Assembly: GCA_010671965.1 (NCBI GenBank) | Contig: JAAHIC010000037.1 | Coordinates: 1 to 14,230 of the forward strand | Length of the DNA stretch: 14,230 bases | Direction of reading: 5' to 3' | DNA from: Leptolyngbya sp. SIO4C5 | Lineage (GTDB): Bacteria; Cyanobacteriota; Cyanobacteriia; Phormidesmidales; Phormidesmidaceae | Shown: positions 1 through 6,069 of the stretch, piece after piece | Layout of the letters: the number at the start of each line of letters is the position of its first letter | How positions within the stretch are numbered: the first letter of the stretch is position 1 | Position numbers and translations under genes: made by a program | The notes under the pieces: model-generated | What the model was told of the DNA's origin: nothing | The model's database searches: none | What the model saw: only the letters and a program-made list of their open reading frames with translations

Positions 1-50
1 GCCGTAGCTGTATAATCTCCGGATCCTCCGTAGGACCTTCCTCACCGCAG
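1..50. repeat. Left-edge inverted repeat arm (matches 216-265)
   Basis: Positions 1-50 are the exact reverse complement of positions 216-265, which lie inside the glgX coding region. The intervening segment, 51-215, is 165 nt. The match begins at the first base of the window, so it may extend further out. The glgX frame is open from about position 52 but meets a TAA at 13-15 inside the arm, so the arm interrupts an otherwise normal gene. The most economical reading is a fold-back chimera or misassembly at a contig end. A real inversion cannot be excluded from the sequence alone. Confidence 0.9.
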
Positions 51-51
51 C

Positions 52-939
52 TCCGATCTCTATGAGTTCAACGGCAAGCTGCCCCATGCCAGCGTTAACT
101 TTATTACCTGTCACGATGGCTTTACCCTGCGGGATCTCGTTAGCTACAACGAAAAGCACAACGAAGCCAACGGCGAAGATAACCGTGATGGGGAAAGCCA
201 TAATCGCTCTTGGAACTGCGGTGAGGAAGGTCCTACGGAGGATCCGGAGATTATACAGCTACGGCTGCGACAGCAGCGCAACCTGTTAACAACGCTGATT
301 CTCTCTCAGGGCGTACCTATGATGTTAGGGGGGGATGAATTTGGGCGATCGCAGCAGGGCAATAATAACGGCTACTGCCAAGACAACGAAATTTCCTGGT
401 TTGATTGGAACCTACGGGCGGAAAACCTAGAGCTGCTGGAGTTTACCCGGCAGCTAATTCAGTTCCGCCATCAGCATCCGGTTTTCTGTCGGCGGGACTG
501 GTTTCAAGGACGGGAAATTCACGGCTCTGGCGTCAGCGACATTGGCTGGTTTAACCCAGACGGGACGGAAGTGCGAGACGATGACTGGCACGAACATTCC
601 GCTAAGGCGATTGGCGTTTTCCTTAACGGTGAAGAACTGAGAACGCCCAACGCTCAGGGGAAGCGGGTGGTAGACGACAGCTTCTTGCTGTTCTTTAATG
701 CTCAGCCAGATTTAGTCGAGTTCGCCATTCCCTCAACTCTCCAGCAGCAGTCTTGGCAGGTAACGCTCGACACGAAAGCTGGCGGCTTCATCCCTGAGGG
801 ACCAGTCTACGGCAAGTCGGATGTCGTGCCGGTGGCGGGGCGATCGCTAATCGTACTGCACTGCCCGCTGTGCTTCAAAACTGCCGACTGTGCGGACGAG
901 TCAGTCCAGGTTATTACCTGCGCTACCCAGTCTGAATAA
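52..939 (+). CDS. glgX: Glycogen debranching enzyme GlgX, 3' part (5' truncated)
   Basis: Isoamylase-type debranching enzyme of family GH13, which hydrolyses alpha-1,6 branch points of glycogen or limit dextrin in the cytoplasm. About 295 C-terminal residues are visible out of roughly 700 in the family. The frame reads SDLYEFNGKLPHASVNF, then ITCHDGFTLRDLVSYN (conserved region IV with the HD pair), NEANGEDNRDG, SWNCGEEGPT, a GGDEFGRSQQGNNN segment and YCQDNEISWFDW, all typical of GlgX. The regions carrying the catalytic Asp and Glu lie upstream and are missing. The tail after the GRSLIVL beta-domain end is about 30 residues longer than I would expect. The gene is cut at the left by the 1-50 inverted arm, so its true start is not in the window. 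The stop TAA abuts the ATG of the next gene. The family call is very secure; the left boundary is set only by where normal GlgX sequence resumes. Confidence 0.95.
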   Translation, partial: SDLYEFNGKLPHASVNFITCHDGFTLRDLVSYNEKHNEANGEDNRDGESHNRSWNCGEEGPTEDPEIIQLRLRQQRNLLTTLILSQGVPMMLGGDEFGRSQQGNNNGYCQDNEISWFDWNLRAENLELLEFTRQLIQFRHQHPVFCRRDWFQGREIHGSGVSDIGWFNPDGTEVRDDDWHEHSAKAIGVFLNGEELRTPNAQGKRVVDDSFLLFFNAQPDLVEFAIPSTLQQQSWQVTLDTKAGGFIPEGPVYGKSDVVPVAGRSLIVLHCPLCFKTADCADESVQVITCATQSE

Positions 940-1284
940 ATGTCCGTTTACGAGCGCATTTATGAAATTGTGCGACAGATTCCGGCGGGGCAAGTCGCTA
1001 CCTACGGGCAGGTGGCTGAACTGGCGGGGCTATTTGGCAAGCCTCGCCTAGTTGGCTATGCGCTGTACCGGGTGACGGCTGCCGCTGATGTTCCCTGGCA
1101 GCGGGTGGTCAATGCTAAAGGAGAAGTCTCCCACTCTCCTTTGCGCAATGGCACTGACTATCTGCAAAAAGATCTCTTAGAAGCTGAAGGCGTTGTATTT
1201 GATCAGGGCGGCAGAATCAATCTAAACCACTACCGCTGGCAGCCGCCGTTGAAGCTACTAGAGAGCCTTGACTCAGGCCGCTAA
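940..1284 (+). CDS. Alkyltransferase-like protein (ATL, MGMT family, Trp in place of catalytic Cys)
   Basis: A 114-residue protein consisting only of the DNA-binding domain of O6-alkylguanine-DNA alkyltransferase. IPAGQVATYGQVAELAG (residues 14-30) is the winged-helix segment with the conserved Tyr22. Arg36 in RLVG matches the arginine finger that helps flip out the base. The active-site PCHR motif of true methyltransferases is PWQR here (residues 52-55), with Trp53 where the acceptor Cys should be. This is the signature of ATL proteins such as E. coli YbaZ and yeast Atl1, which bind O6-alkylguanine without repairing it and hand the lesion to nucleotide excision repair. The ATG directly follows the glgX stop (TAAATG), so translation is probably coupled to glgX. 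The functional link to glycogen metabolism is unclear and may be only co-transcription. Length is normal for ATLs. Confidence 0.88.
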   Translation: MSVYERIYEIVRQIPAGQVATYGQVAELAGLFGKPRLVGYALYRVTAAADVPWQRVVNAKGEVSHSPLRNGTDYLQKDLLEAEGVVFDQGGRINLNHYRWQPPLKLLESLDSGR

Positions 1285-1376
1285 CCAAAATATCAAAAAC
1301 GCAGGAAGGGCAGGTTTGGGACTAACTGTTCTGGCTCAGTTTTGCTGAAAGCCCCCCTATCTCGTTAGTCTAACCA

Positions 1377-1414
1377 GTAGAAACGAGTAGAAGTGTAGGG
1401 GTAGAAAAGTAGAT
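1377..1414 (+). repeat. Short GTAGA repeats in the leader of the GH13 gene
   Basis: GTAGAA occurs at 1377, 1387 and 1401, followed by GTAGAT at 1409, which runs into the ATG at 1413. A GTAGGG variant sits at 1395. The spacing is 8-14 nt. The tract is purine-rich and takes the place of a canonical Shine-Dalgarno sequence, so it could be an AU/GA-rich translation enhancer or merely simple-sequence drift. The 128-bp spacer (1285-1412) between the ATL stop and this gene holds no strong terminator that I can see. Confidence 0.45.
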
Positions 1415-2864
1415 GGATGTCCAAACGCCCGATTGGGTTAAACATGCGGTCTTTTACCAAATTTTCCCAGACCGTTTTGCCCGCACCCATCGAGTTCACA
1501 ATAAGCCTGAGATGGCCGTTACTCTGGAGCCTTGGAATGCAACGCCTACGCTGACGGGCTATAAAGGGGGCGATCTCTGGGGGGCAATTGATAAGCTCGA
1601 CTACCTGAAAGATTTGGGCATTACGGCGCTTTATCTGACCCCGATTTTCCGCTCTCCCAGCAATCATCGCTATCACACCCACGATTACTACCAGGTTGAT
1701 CCGCTTCTAGGAGGCAACGAAGCATTTGCGGACTTTTTGGCAGCCGCTCACCAGCGCGATCTAAAAGTGGTTTTAGATGGCGTTTTTAATCACGCTAGCC
1801 GGGGATTCTTTTTCTTCAATGACATTCTAGAAAATGGGCCGCATTCTCCCTGGCTAGAATGGTTTCAGGTCGATCAATGGCCCTTATCTGCCTACGACGG
1901 TTCGCTACCGGCTAACTATATTAGCTGGGTTAATAACCGAGCCTTACCCCAGTTTCGCCACAGCAATCCGGCAGTGCGGGAGTACATTATGCAGATTGCC
2001 GAATACTGGATTGAGCAGGGGATTGACGGCTGGCGCCTAGATGTCCCGGCTGAAGTGGAGGTCGAGGGCTTTTGGCAAGAGTTCCGCGATCGCGTCAAAG
2101 CTATTAATCCCGATGCCTACATCGTGGGGGAAATCTGGACAGATGCGCGGCAATGGCTCGACGGCACCCAGTTTGACGCCGTGATGAACTATCTCTTCAC
2201 CGGGCCGACCCTAGCTTTTACAGCGGGCGATCGCGTCGTGATGGAGCATGTAGAAGCGCCTGAATACTATCCCTATCCGGCCCTAGACGCAGCCGGCTAT
2301 GCTGCCAAAATGCAGCACCTCCTCGACCTCTATCCCTGGGAAATTCAGCTAGCTCAGCTCAACCTCCTCTCTAGCCATGACGTTCCCCGCGCCGCGACGG
2401 TGGTGGCCGAAGACGCCGCCAGCTACAATCTGGCTTTGCTGTTGCAGATGACCTTTCCGGGGACTCCCTGCATTTACTACGGCGACGAAGTGGGCCTTGT
2501 CGGCGGCATGGATCCTGAAAATCGGCGGGGATTTCCGCTGGAAAAAGACTGGAACTCGGACTTACTGGCAACTCACAAAACCCTGATTGCCCTGCGACAT
2601 CAACATCCGGCGTTAAGAACGGGCACCTACCAGGTAGTGACTACTGAGGGGCTGTGCTATGTGTTTGAGCGATCGCTGCCAACAGAAACCGTGCTGGTGG
2701 CGGTAAATGCAGGGGAAACCGCCGCCGTAGTAGAGCTGTCCAAGTCTCAGCTAGCTTCAGATAACTTCCCCCAAACCGTCTTGTATGGTTCTGGGGAAGG
2801 AGAATGGTGCGAGAAAACTCTTAGGCTTAGCCTGCCAGCCCGCAGCGGCTTGGTCATGGGCTAG
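1413..2864 (+). CDS. GH13 alpha-glucan hydrolase (neopullulanase/cyclomaltodextrinase type)
   Basis: A 483-residue cytoplasmic TIM-barrel enzyme expected to hydrolyse maltodextrins, cyclodextrins or pullulan-type oligosaccharides. All four GH13 regions are visible: DGVFNH at 122-127; GWRLD at 206-210 with nucleophile Asp210; VGEIW at 238-242 with acid/base Glu240; and SSHD at 320-323 with Asp323. The C-terminal part contains YYGDEVGLVGGMDPENRRGFP-type sequence, which marks the neopullulanase/cyclomaltodextrinase subfamily. It begins directly with the barrel (AVFYQIFPDRFA at 12-23) and lacks the N-terminal domain of about 120 residues that drives dimerisation in classical members (about 580 residues). 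It therefore resembles the shorter alpha-glucosidase-like branch. No signal peptide is seen. The start at 1413 fits the family N terminus, but the ribosome site is weak. It lies downstream of glgX and could act on chains GlgX releases. Exact substrate is not readable. Confidence 0.9.
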   Translation: MDVQTPDWVKHAVFYQIFPDRFARTHRVHNKPEMAVTLEPWNATPTLTGYKGGDLWGAIDKLDYLKDLGITALYLTPIFRSPSNHRYHTHDYYQVDPLLGGNEAFADFLAAAHQRDLKVVLDGVFNHASRGFFFFNDILENGPHSPWLEWFQVDQWPLSAYDGSLPANYISWVNNRALPQFRHSNPAVREYIMQIAEYWIEQGIDGWRLDVPAEVEVEGFWQEFRDRVKAINPDAYIVGEIWTDARQWLDGTQFDAVMNYLFTGPTLAFTAGDRVVMEHVEAPEYYPYPALDAAGYAAKMQHLLDLYPWEIQLAQLNLLSSHDVPRAATVVAEDAASYNLALLLQMTFPGTPCIYYGDEVGLVGGMDPENRRGFPLEKDWNSDLLATHKTLIALRHQHPALRTGTYQVVTTEGLCYVFERSLPTETVLVAVNAGETAAVVELSKSQLASDNFPQTVLYGSGEGEWCEKTLRLSLPARSGLVMG

Positions 2865-2869
2865 GGCGG

Positions 2870-3859
2870 CTACAGCGCCTTCAGTTTAGAGGCTTGGGCT
2901 TGAAAATACTGCTCAATGGCAGCGGCATCGTCATAGCCCAAGGTGAGTTGCTGGTAGGCGACTTCTAAGTTGCCGGGAAAGAGATCCTGAAATAGATAGT
3001 CTTTGTACTGATCGGGCAGAGGAGTTTGGGCGATCGCTTCTGCCTGTGATAGCTCCTGAACTTCCCAACTCAGGGCGAAGGCTGCTAGGTCATCGAGGTA
3101 GCTGCCGAAAGCGTCGAGGCCAGTGCGGTCGGTGACTGGCCCGTGTCCTGGTAGGATACGAGCCGTGCTGTAGTCGGCTGCGAGCTGCTCTAGGGTGGAC
3201 TGTAGGGTGCGAATATTGCCGTCTGCTAGATAGGGAATCCGCCGGTTGAACACTAAATCACCCGTCATCAACACGTCGACGTCAGGCACATAAACAATCA
3301 GGTCGGTGCCGCCAGAGTGACCGTCAAATTCGGTGAAATTGACTTGGCGATCGCCTAGCCAGATTTCGCCCTCGCCGTTGACAATTACGCCGGGGGGCGT
3401 AGCGTTGGGATCCATCTCCAGATTGCGGCTAAGCATGAACTCGCGGATGGGGCCGCGCCCTAGAATGGCGTAATCTTTGGCTGCTGCCGCCGCGTTGCCG
3501 CCGGAGTGATCAAAGTGATAGTGGGTGTTGACGACGTAGCGGATAGGCTGGTCGGTGAGAGTGGCCACCGTCTCAAACATCAGGTCAGCCAGGTCGTCAC
3601 TCTGAAACGGATCGACTACCAGTACCCCCTCAGAGCCGATCACAATACCGCCATTGCAAATTGCCGCGCCCGGATTAGCAGGCGGAAAGTCAGTGCTGGC
3701 AATCAGGCCATAAACCCCCTCCCCTAGCTCTCGCAGCGTCAGTTCGGCAGATTCTAAGGTTGGCTGAGTCTGAGCCGGAGCGGGAGCCTGCAGGCTAATA
3801 ATGCCTGTGAGGGTAGCCAGAATCAGAACTAGGGCGATCGCCCACTGACGAAGTTTCAT
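2870..3859 (-). CDS. Exported metallo-beta-lactamase-fold hydrolase
   Basis: A 329-residue protein with an N-terminal signal peptide (MKLRQWAIALVLILATLTG, Ala-rich end near residues 25-30), so it is probably periplasmic or lipid-anchored by its hydrophobic segment. The binuclear metal site looks complete: HYHFDH at 113-118 (His113, His115, Asp117, His118), His181 in DGHSGG, Asp201 in TGDL and His239 in LPGHGP. These are hallmarks of active MBL-fold hydrolases. The group resembles the class B beta-lactamase/quinoprotein-relay branch rather than glyoxalase II, but the substrate cannot be inferred and antibiotic hydrolysis should not be assumed. I chose the ATG at 3859; a TTG eight codons upstream (3883) is also in frame but would add polar residues before the signal peptide. 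It is convergent with the GH13 gene, with only 5 bp between stops, so the two transcripts probably overlap. Confidence 0.88.
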   Translation of the reverse strand: MKLRQWAIALVLILATLTGIISLQAPAPAQTQPTLESAELTLRELGEGVYGLIASTDFPPANPGAAICNGGIVIGSEGVLVVDPFQSDDLADLMFETVATLTDQPIRYVVNTHYHFDHSGGNAAAAAKDYAILGRGPIREFMLSRNLEMDPNATPPGVIVNGEGEIWLGDRQVNFTEFDGHSGGTDLIVYVPDVDVLMTGDLVFNRRIPYLADGNIRTLQSTLEQLAADYSTARILPGHGPVTDRTGLDAFGSYLDDLAAFALSWEVQELSQAEAIAQTPLPDQYKDYLFQDLFPGNLEVAYQQLTLGYDDAAAIEQYFQAQASKLKAL

Positions 3860-3976
3860 AGCAGTTCGTTTGACCCAATGCAAAGCGTTCTATACAAATT
3901 TGAGCTTGAACTGGTGGCGGCTATGCAGCCTGCTTAAGTATTGTCTCTTCGCCTAACTATACGGCTGCCTGGCCCT

Positions 3977-4291
3977 TTAGAGCTGATCATTTGTATAGTT
4001 AAACTCCATTTCAATGCCGCCAATAGCCGAAGCCGCCAGGTTGTAAATGACGGCGGTGATAATACCGCCAATAAAACCAATGATGGCGTAGACAATGGGG
4101 ATAAAAATAATAGCGCCAATGCCCCCCATCATGCCTGCCATTGGGCTATTGCCGACTGAGCTTCCCATCGACAAAGACATCAAAGCAAAGAAAGCACCCA
4201 GAATAAATCCAAATACTGCCAGGATTAGAGCCTGAATTTTACCTACGGATAAAATATCTAGGCTTTTAATCATCACTTTGCGACTTGCCAT
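3977..4291 (-). CDS. Small membrane protein with two hydrophobic segments
   Basis: A 104-residue protein. A short basic N terminus (MASRKVMIKSLDILSVGK) precedes hydrophobic segment one at about 19-43. A Gly/Met/Ser-rich linker (SMGSSVGNSPMAGMMGG) leads to a second hydrophobic stretch at about 58-88, and the end is IGGIEMEFNYTNDQL. The pattern LSVGKIQ, two membrane spans and a terminal YNLAA..GGIE(L/M)E resembles a widespread uncharacterised small membrane family (DUF3566-like). That comparison is from memory and not verified. A very good ribosome site, AAGGAG eight bases before the ATG at 4291, makes this a confident gene. It lies 89 bp downstream of the CPBP gene on the same strand and may share its transcript. 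No function can be assigned. Confidence 0.85.
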   Translation of the reverse strand: MASRKVMIKSLDILSVGKIQALILAVFGFILGAFFALMSLSMGSSVGNSPMAGMMGGIGAIIFIPIVYAIIGFIGGIITAVIYNLAASAIGGIEMEFNYTNDQL

Positions 4292-4380
4292 CAGTCTTGC
4301 TCCTTAGAAATAAGGTGTCATTTCAGCCAGTCCAGTGTATTCACCTGGCGGGATGAGAGGGCAAAATTGCAATGTTTCTT

Positions 4381-5910
4381 TTACGTTGCGCTACCTAAGA
4401 GCAGTAAGCCAATCATCGTCGCGCCATTCCAGAGGCTGTGCAGCAGCATGGGGGCCAGCAGGCTGCGCGATCGCGTATAGACAAAGCCTAAAATTGCCCC
4501 TAACGTCATCAGCGGTATCACTTCGGACAGGCTGAGGTGAGCCGCCGCAAAAATGAAGCTGCTGAGCGCGATCGCTCCCCAAACAGGCATATAGCGGGTC
4601 AGCGAGGGCAGCAGGAAGCCGCGAAACAAGACCTCTTCAAACAGCGGCGCCGCGACGGCGGCGGTCAGGAAAAAGATCAGCAGCGAGATTTGATCGCTCT
4701 CTTCCAAAACGGTCTGCAACAGCGGATTTGAGCCACCCTGCCCCTGCCAGAGCTGCTGATTCAGCACTGAGACGCCAATCATCAGCGGCAGCGCCACTAG
4801 GTAACCCCCTAGTCCCCACTTCCACCAGTTACCGTCCCAACGGAAGCGAAACCAGCCTCGGGGCAGGGGACGATAGCTACGCACCGACAGAAACAAAACG
4901 CCAATGCCAATGGCCGCCATTAATAAATAGTAAGACATGGCATAGAGCGCCCGGCCTCGGCTGCCCAACGCCAAGGCATTGATGCCTAATCCACCCAACA
5001 GCAGCGGCAGGAAAATTTGCCCCGTGAAGAAGAAGCCCACGATCAACACCTGCCAGATAGTTTCTGCCGTCCAGGGGGTTTCCCAGGTCAGTTCTGCATT
5101 GTGAGCCAGAATTGCTGTCTTACCGCTGACAAAGCGCTGCACCACCACAAACAGCAGCAAAGCCGCGCCCAGAACACAGCCAATCACGGGCACCGTGCCG
5201 ATCAGCGCCAGTTTGACCAGGGTTTTTTGAGCCACGACTTGCTCATTTGCCAGTAGCTGGCTCAAATCGGTTTCCCGTTCCTGCAGCCTGTATAGACGCT
5301 CTAGCGCTCGGAAACGAAACCAGCTATCTAAGTTTTGCCGCAATAGGGGTTCAGCCGTGGCTGAGGCATCGGCCGGTTGCTGCCATAGTCCGGCTAGCAC
5401 ATCAGCCGTCTCCCCCAGCTCTCCGCCAGAATCAGCTAAGTTTTGCCAAGTGGCGATCGCCTCTGCCGTCTCCCCTTCCTTCGCCTTCAGCAGGCCCAAA
5501 CGCAGATCGAGCTGCTGCACTAAGCGCGTCTGCTGTTCAATCGCAGCCTGGAGCTGACTGGGGCGAGCTGCTGCGGCCTCGGCAACGCTATCAGGCAGAA
5601 GTTTGGCAAGCTGAGACTGAGACTGAGAGAGGTTATTTTCGGCCTCTGCTTTGACTTCGCTGTACTGCTTCAGCGTGGTTTCAATCGGATTTTTGCCTAG
5701 CAGCGCCTGCCTTAGACCTTTGACCTCCGCTGGATCAGCGTCAATCTCTTCGCCCTGCCACTCTGTTGCCTGTAGCAGCAAATCGGTTTGATAGAGCTGT
5801 AAGCGGGTGGTCACCTGGGGCTTATTGAGACTGCTCAGCAAAGAAGACGCAATAGCGATCGCCACGACTGCGCTCAGTAAAATCAGCACAATCCGTTTAA
5901 TCAAAGTCAT
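4381..5910 (-). CDS. CPBP-family intramembrane protease with a long N-terminal extension
   Basis: A 509-residue membrane protein. A first membrane helix (residues 6-25) is followed by about 200 polar residues, partly coiled-coil-like (80-145), with a TPR-like stretch near 140-165 (KEGETAEAIATWQNLADSG). A second helix lies at about 231-258, and several more make up the C-terminal half. The CPBP (Abi/CAAX-protease-like) motifs are present: FEEVLFR (Glu425, Glu426, Arg430), FIFAAAH with His458, and HSLWNG with His491 and Asn495. These are the glutamate-type intramembrane protease residues, so it is predicted to be active. Many cyanobacterial CPBP proteins exist, with largely unknown substrates. 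The frame is open upstream to 6141, but the ATG at 5910 directly precedes the first hydrophobic helix and avoids overlap with the divergent phosphatase gene. A modest AAGAG lies just upstream. Confidence 0.88.
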   Translation of the reverse strand: MTLIKRIVLILLSAVVAIAIASSLLSSLNKPQVTTRLQLYQTDLLLQATEWQGEEIDADPAEVKGLRQALLGKNPIETTLKQYSEVKAEAENNLSQSQSQLAKLLPDSVAEAAAARPSQLQAAIEQQTRLVQQLDLRLGLLKAKEGETAEAIATWQNLADSGGELGETADVLAGLWQQPADASATAEPLLRQNLDSWFRFRALERLYRLQERETDLSQLLANEQVVAQKTLVKLALIGTVPVIGCVLGAALLLFVVVQRFVSGKTAILAHNAELTWETPWTAETIWQVLIVGFFFTGQIFLPLLLGGLGINALALGSRGRALYAMSYYLLMAAIGIGVLFLSVRSYRPLPRGWFRFRWDGNWWKWGLGGYLVALPLMIGVSVLNQQLWQGQGGSNPLLQTVLEESDQISLLIFFLTAAVAAPLFEEVLFRGFLLPSLTRYMPVWGAIALSSFIFAAAHLSLSEVIPLMTLGAILGFVYTRSRSLLAPMLLHSLWNGATMIGLLLLGSAT

Positions 5911-6069
5911 AGCTACTCTTAGCCCTAGGCAAAACCGTTCTGTCGGCATGTTTCTCTGAGCATTATGACACCGTTTTCTAGTGGTTCCAGGATTGTGTTC
6001 TATCAGGTGATGGCAAGCGCCCACATCACGGTAGAATCTTGACGGCTGAGCAACCGAGAGGATAGACCC
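5911..6069. promoter_or_regulatory. Divergent intergenic promoter region
   Basis: This 159-bp spacer separates the outward-reading CPBP gene and phosphatase gene, so both promoters should lie here. A TAGAAT hexamer at 6032-6037 could be a -10 element for the phosphatase, but no convincing -35 element sits at the right distance. It is called from gene arrangement rather than a clear promoter match. Confidence 0.5.
6057..6062 (+). promoter_or_regulatory. Ribosome binding site AGAGGA supporting a CTG start
   Basis: AGAGGA at 6057-6062 ends 7 nt before the CTG at 6070, a normal Shine-Dalgarno spacing. The same AGAGGA, 8 nt before its start, precedes clpC in this window. There is no in-frame ATG, GTG or TTG between the upstream in-frame stop (6040-6042) and the RHG active-site codons, so this site decides the start. 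Confidence 0.65.

Noticed and set aside
62..289. Open frame starting at 62 on the + strand
   Set aside because: It lies in a different frame over the clearly conserved GlgX coding sequence and has no recognisable protein features.
1365..1682. A 105-codon - strand frame over the GH13 start
   Set aside because: Antisense to the conserved catalytic barrel, no ribosome site, no family features.
2870..3859. Antibiotic-resistance beta-lactamase
   Set aside because: The fold and metal ligands fit, but the MBL superfamily is very broad and nothing in the sequence or context indicates beta-lactam hydrolysis.
5247..5654. A 135-codon + strand frame inside the CPBP gene
   Set aside because: Composition (Ala/Pro/Ser-rich) is that of an antisense shadow of an Ala/Gln/Leu-rich coiled region.
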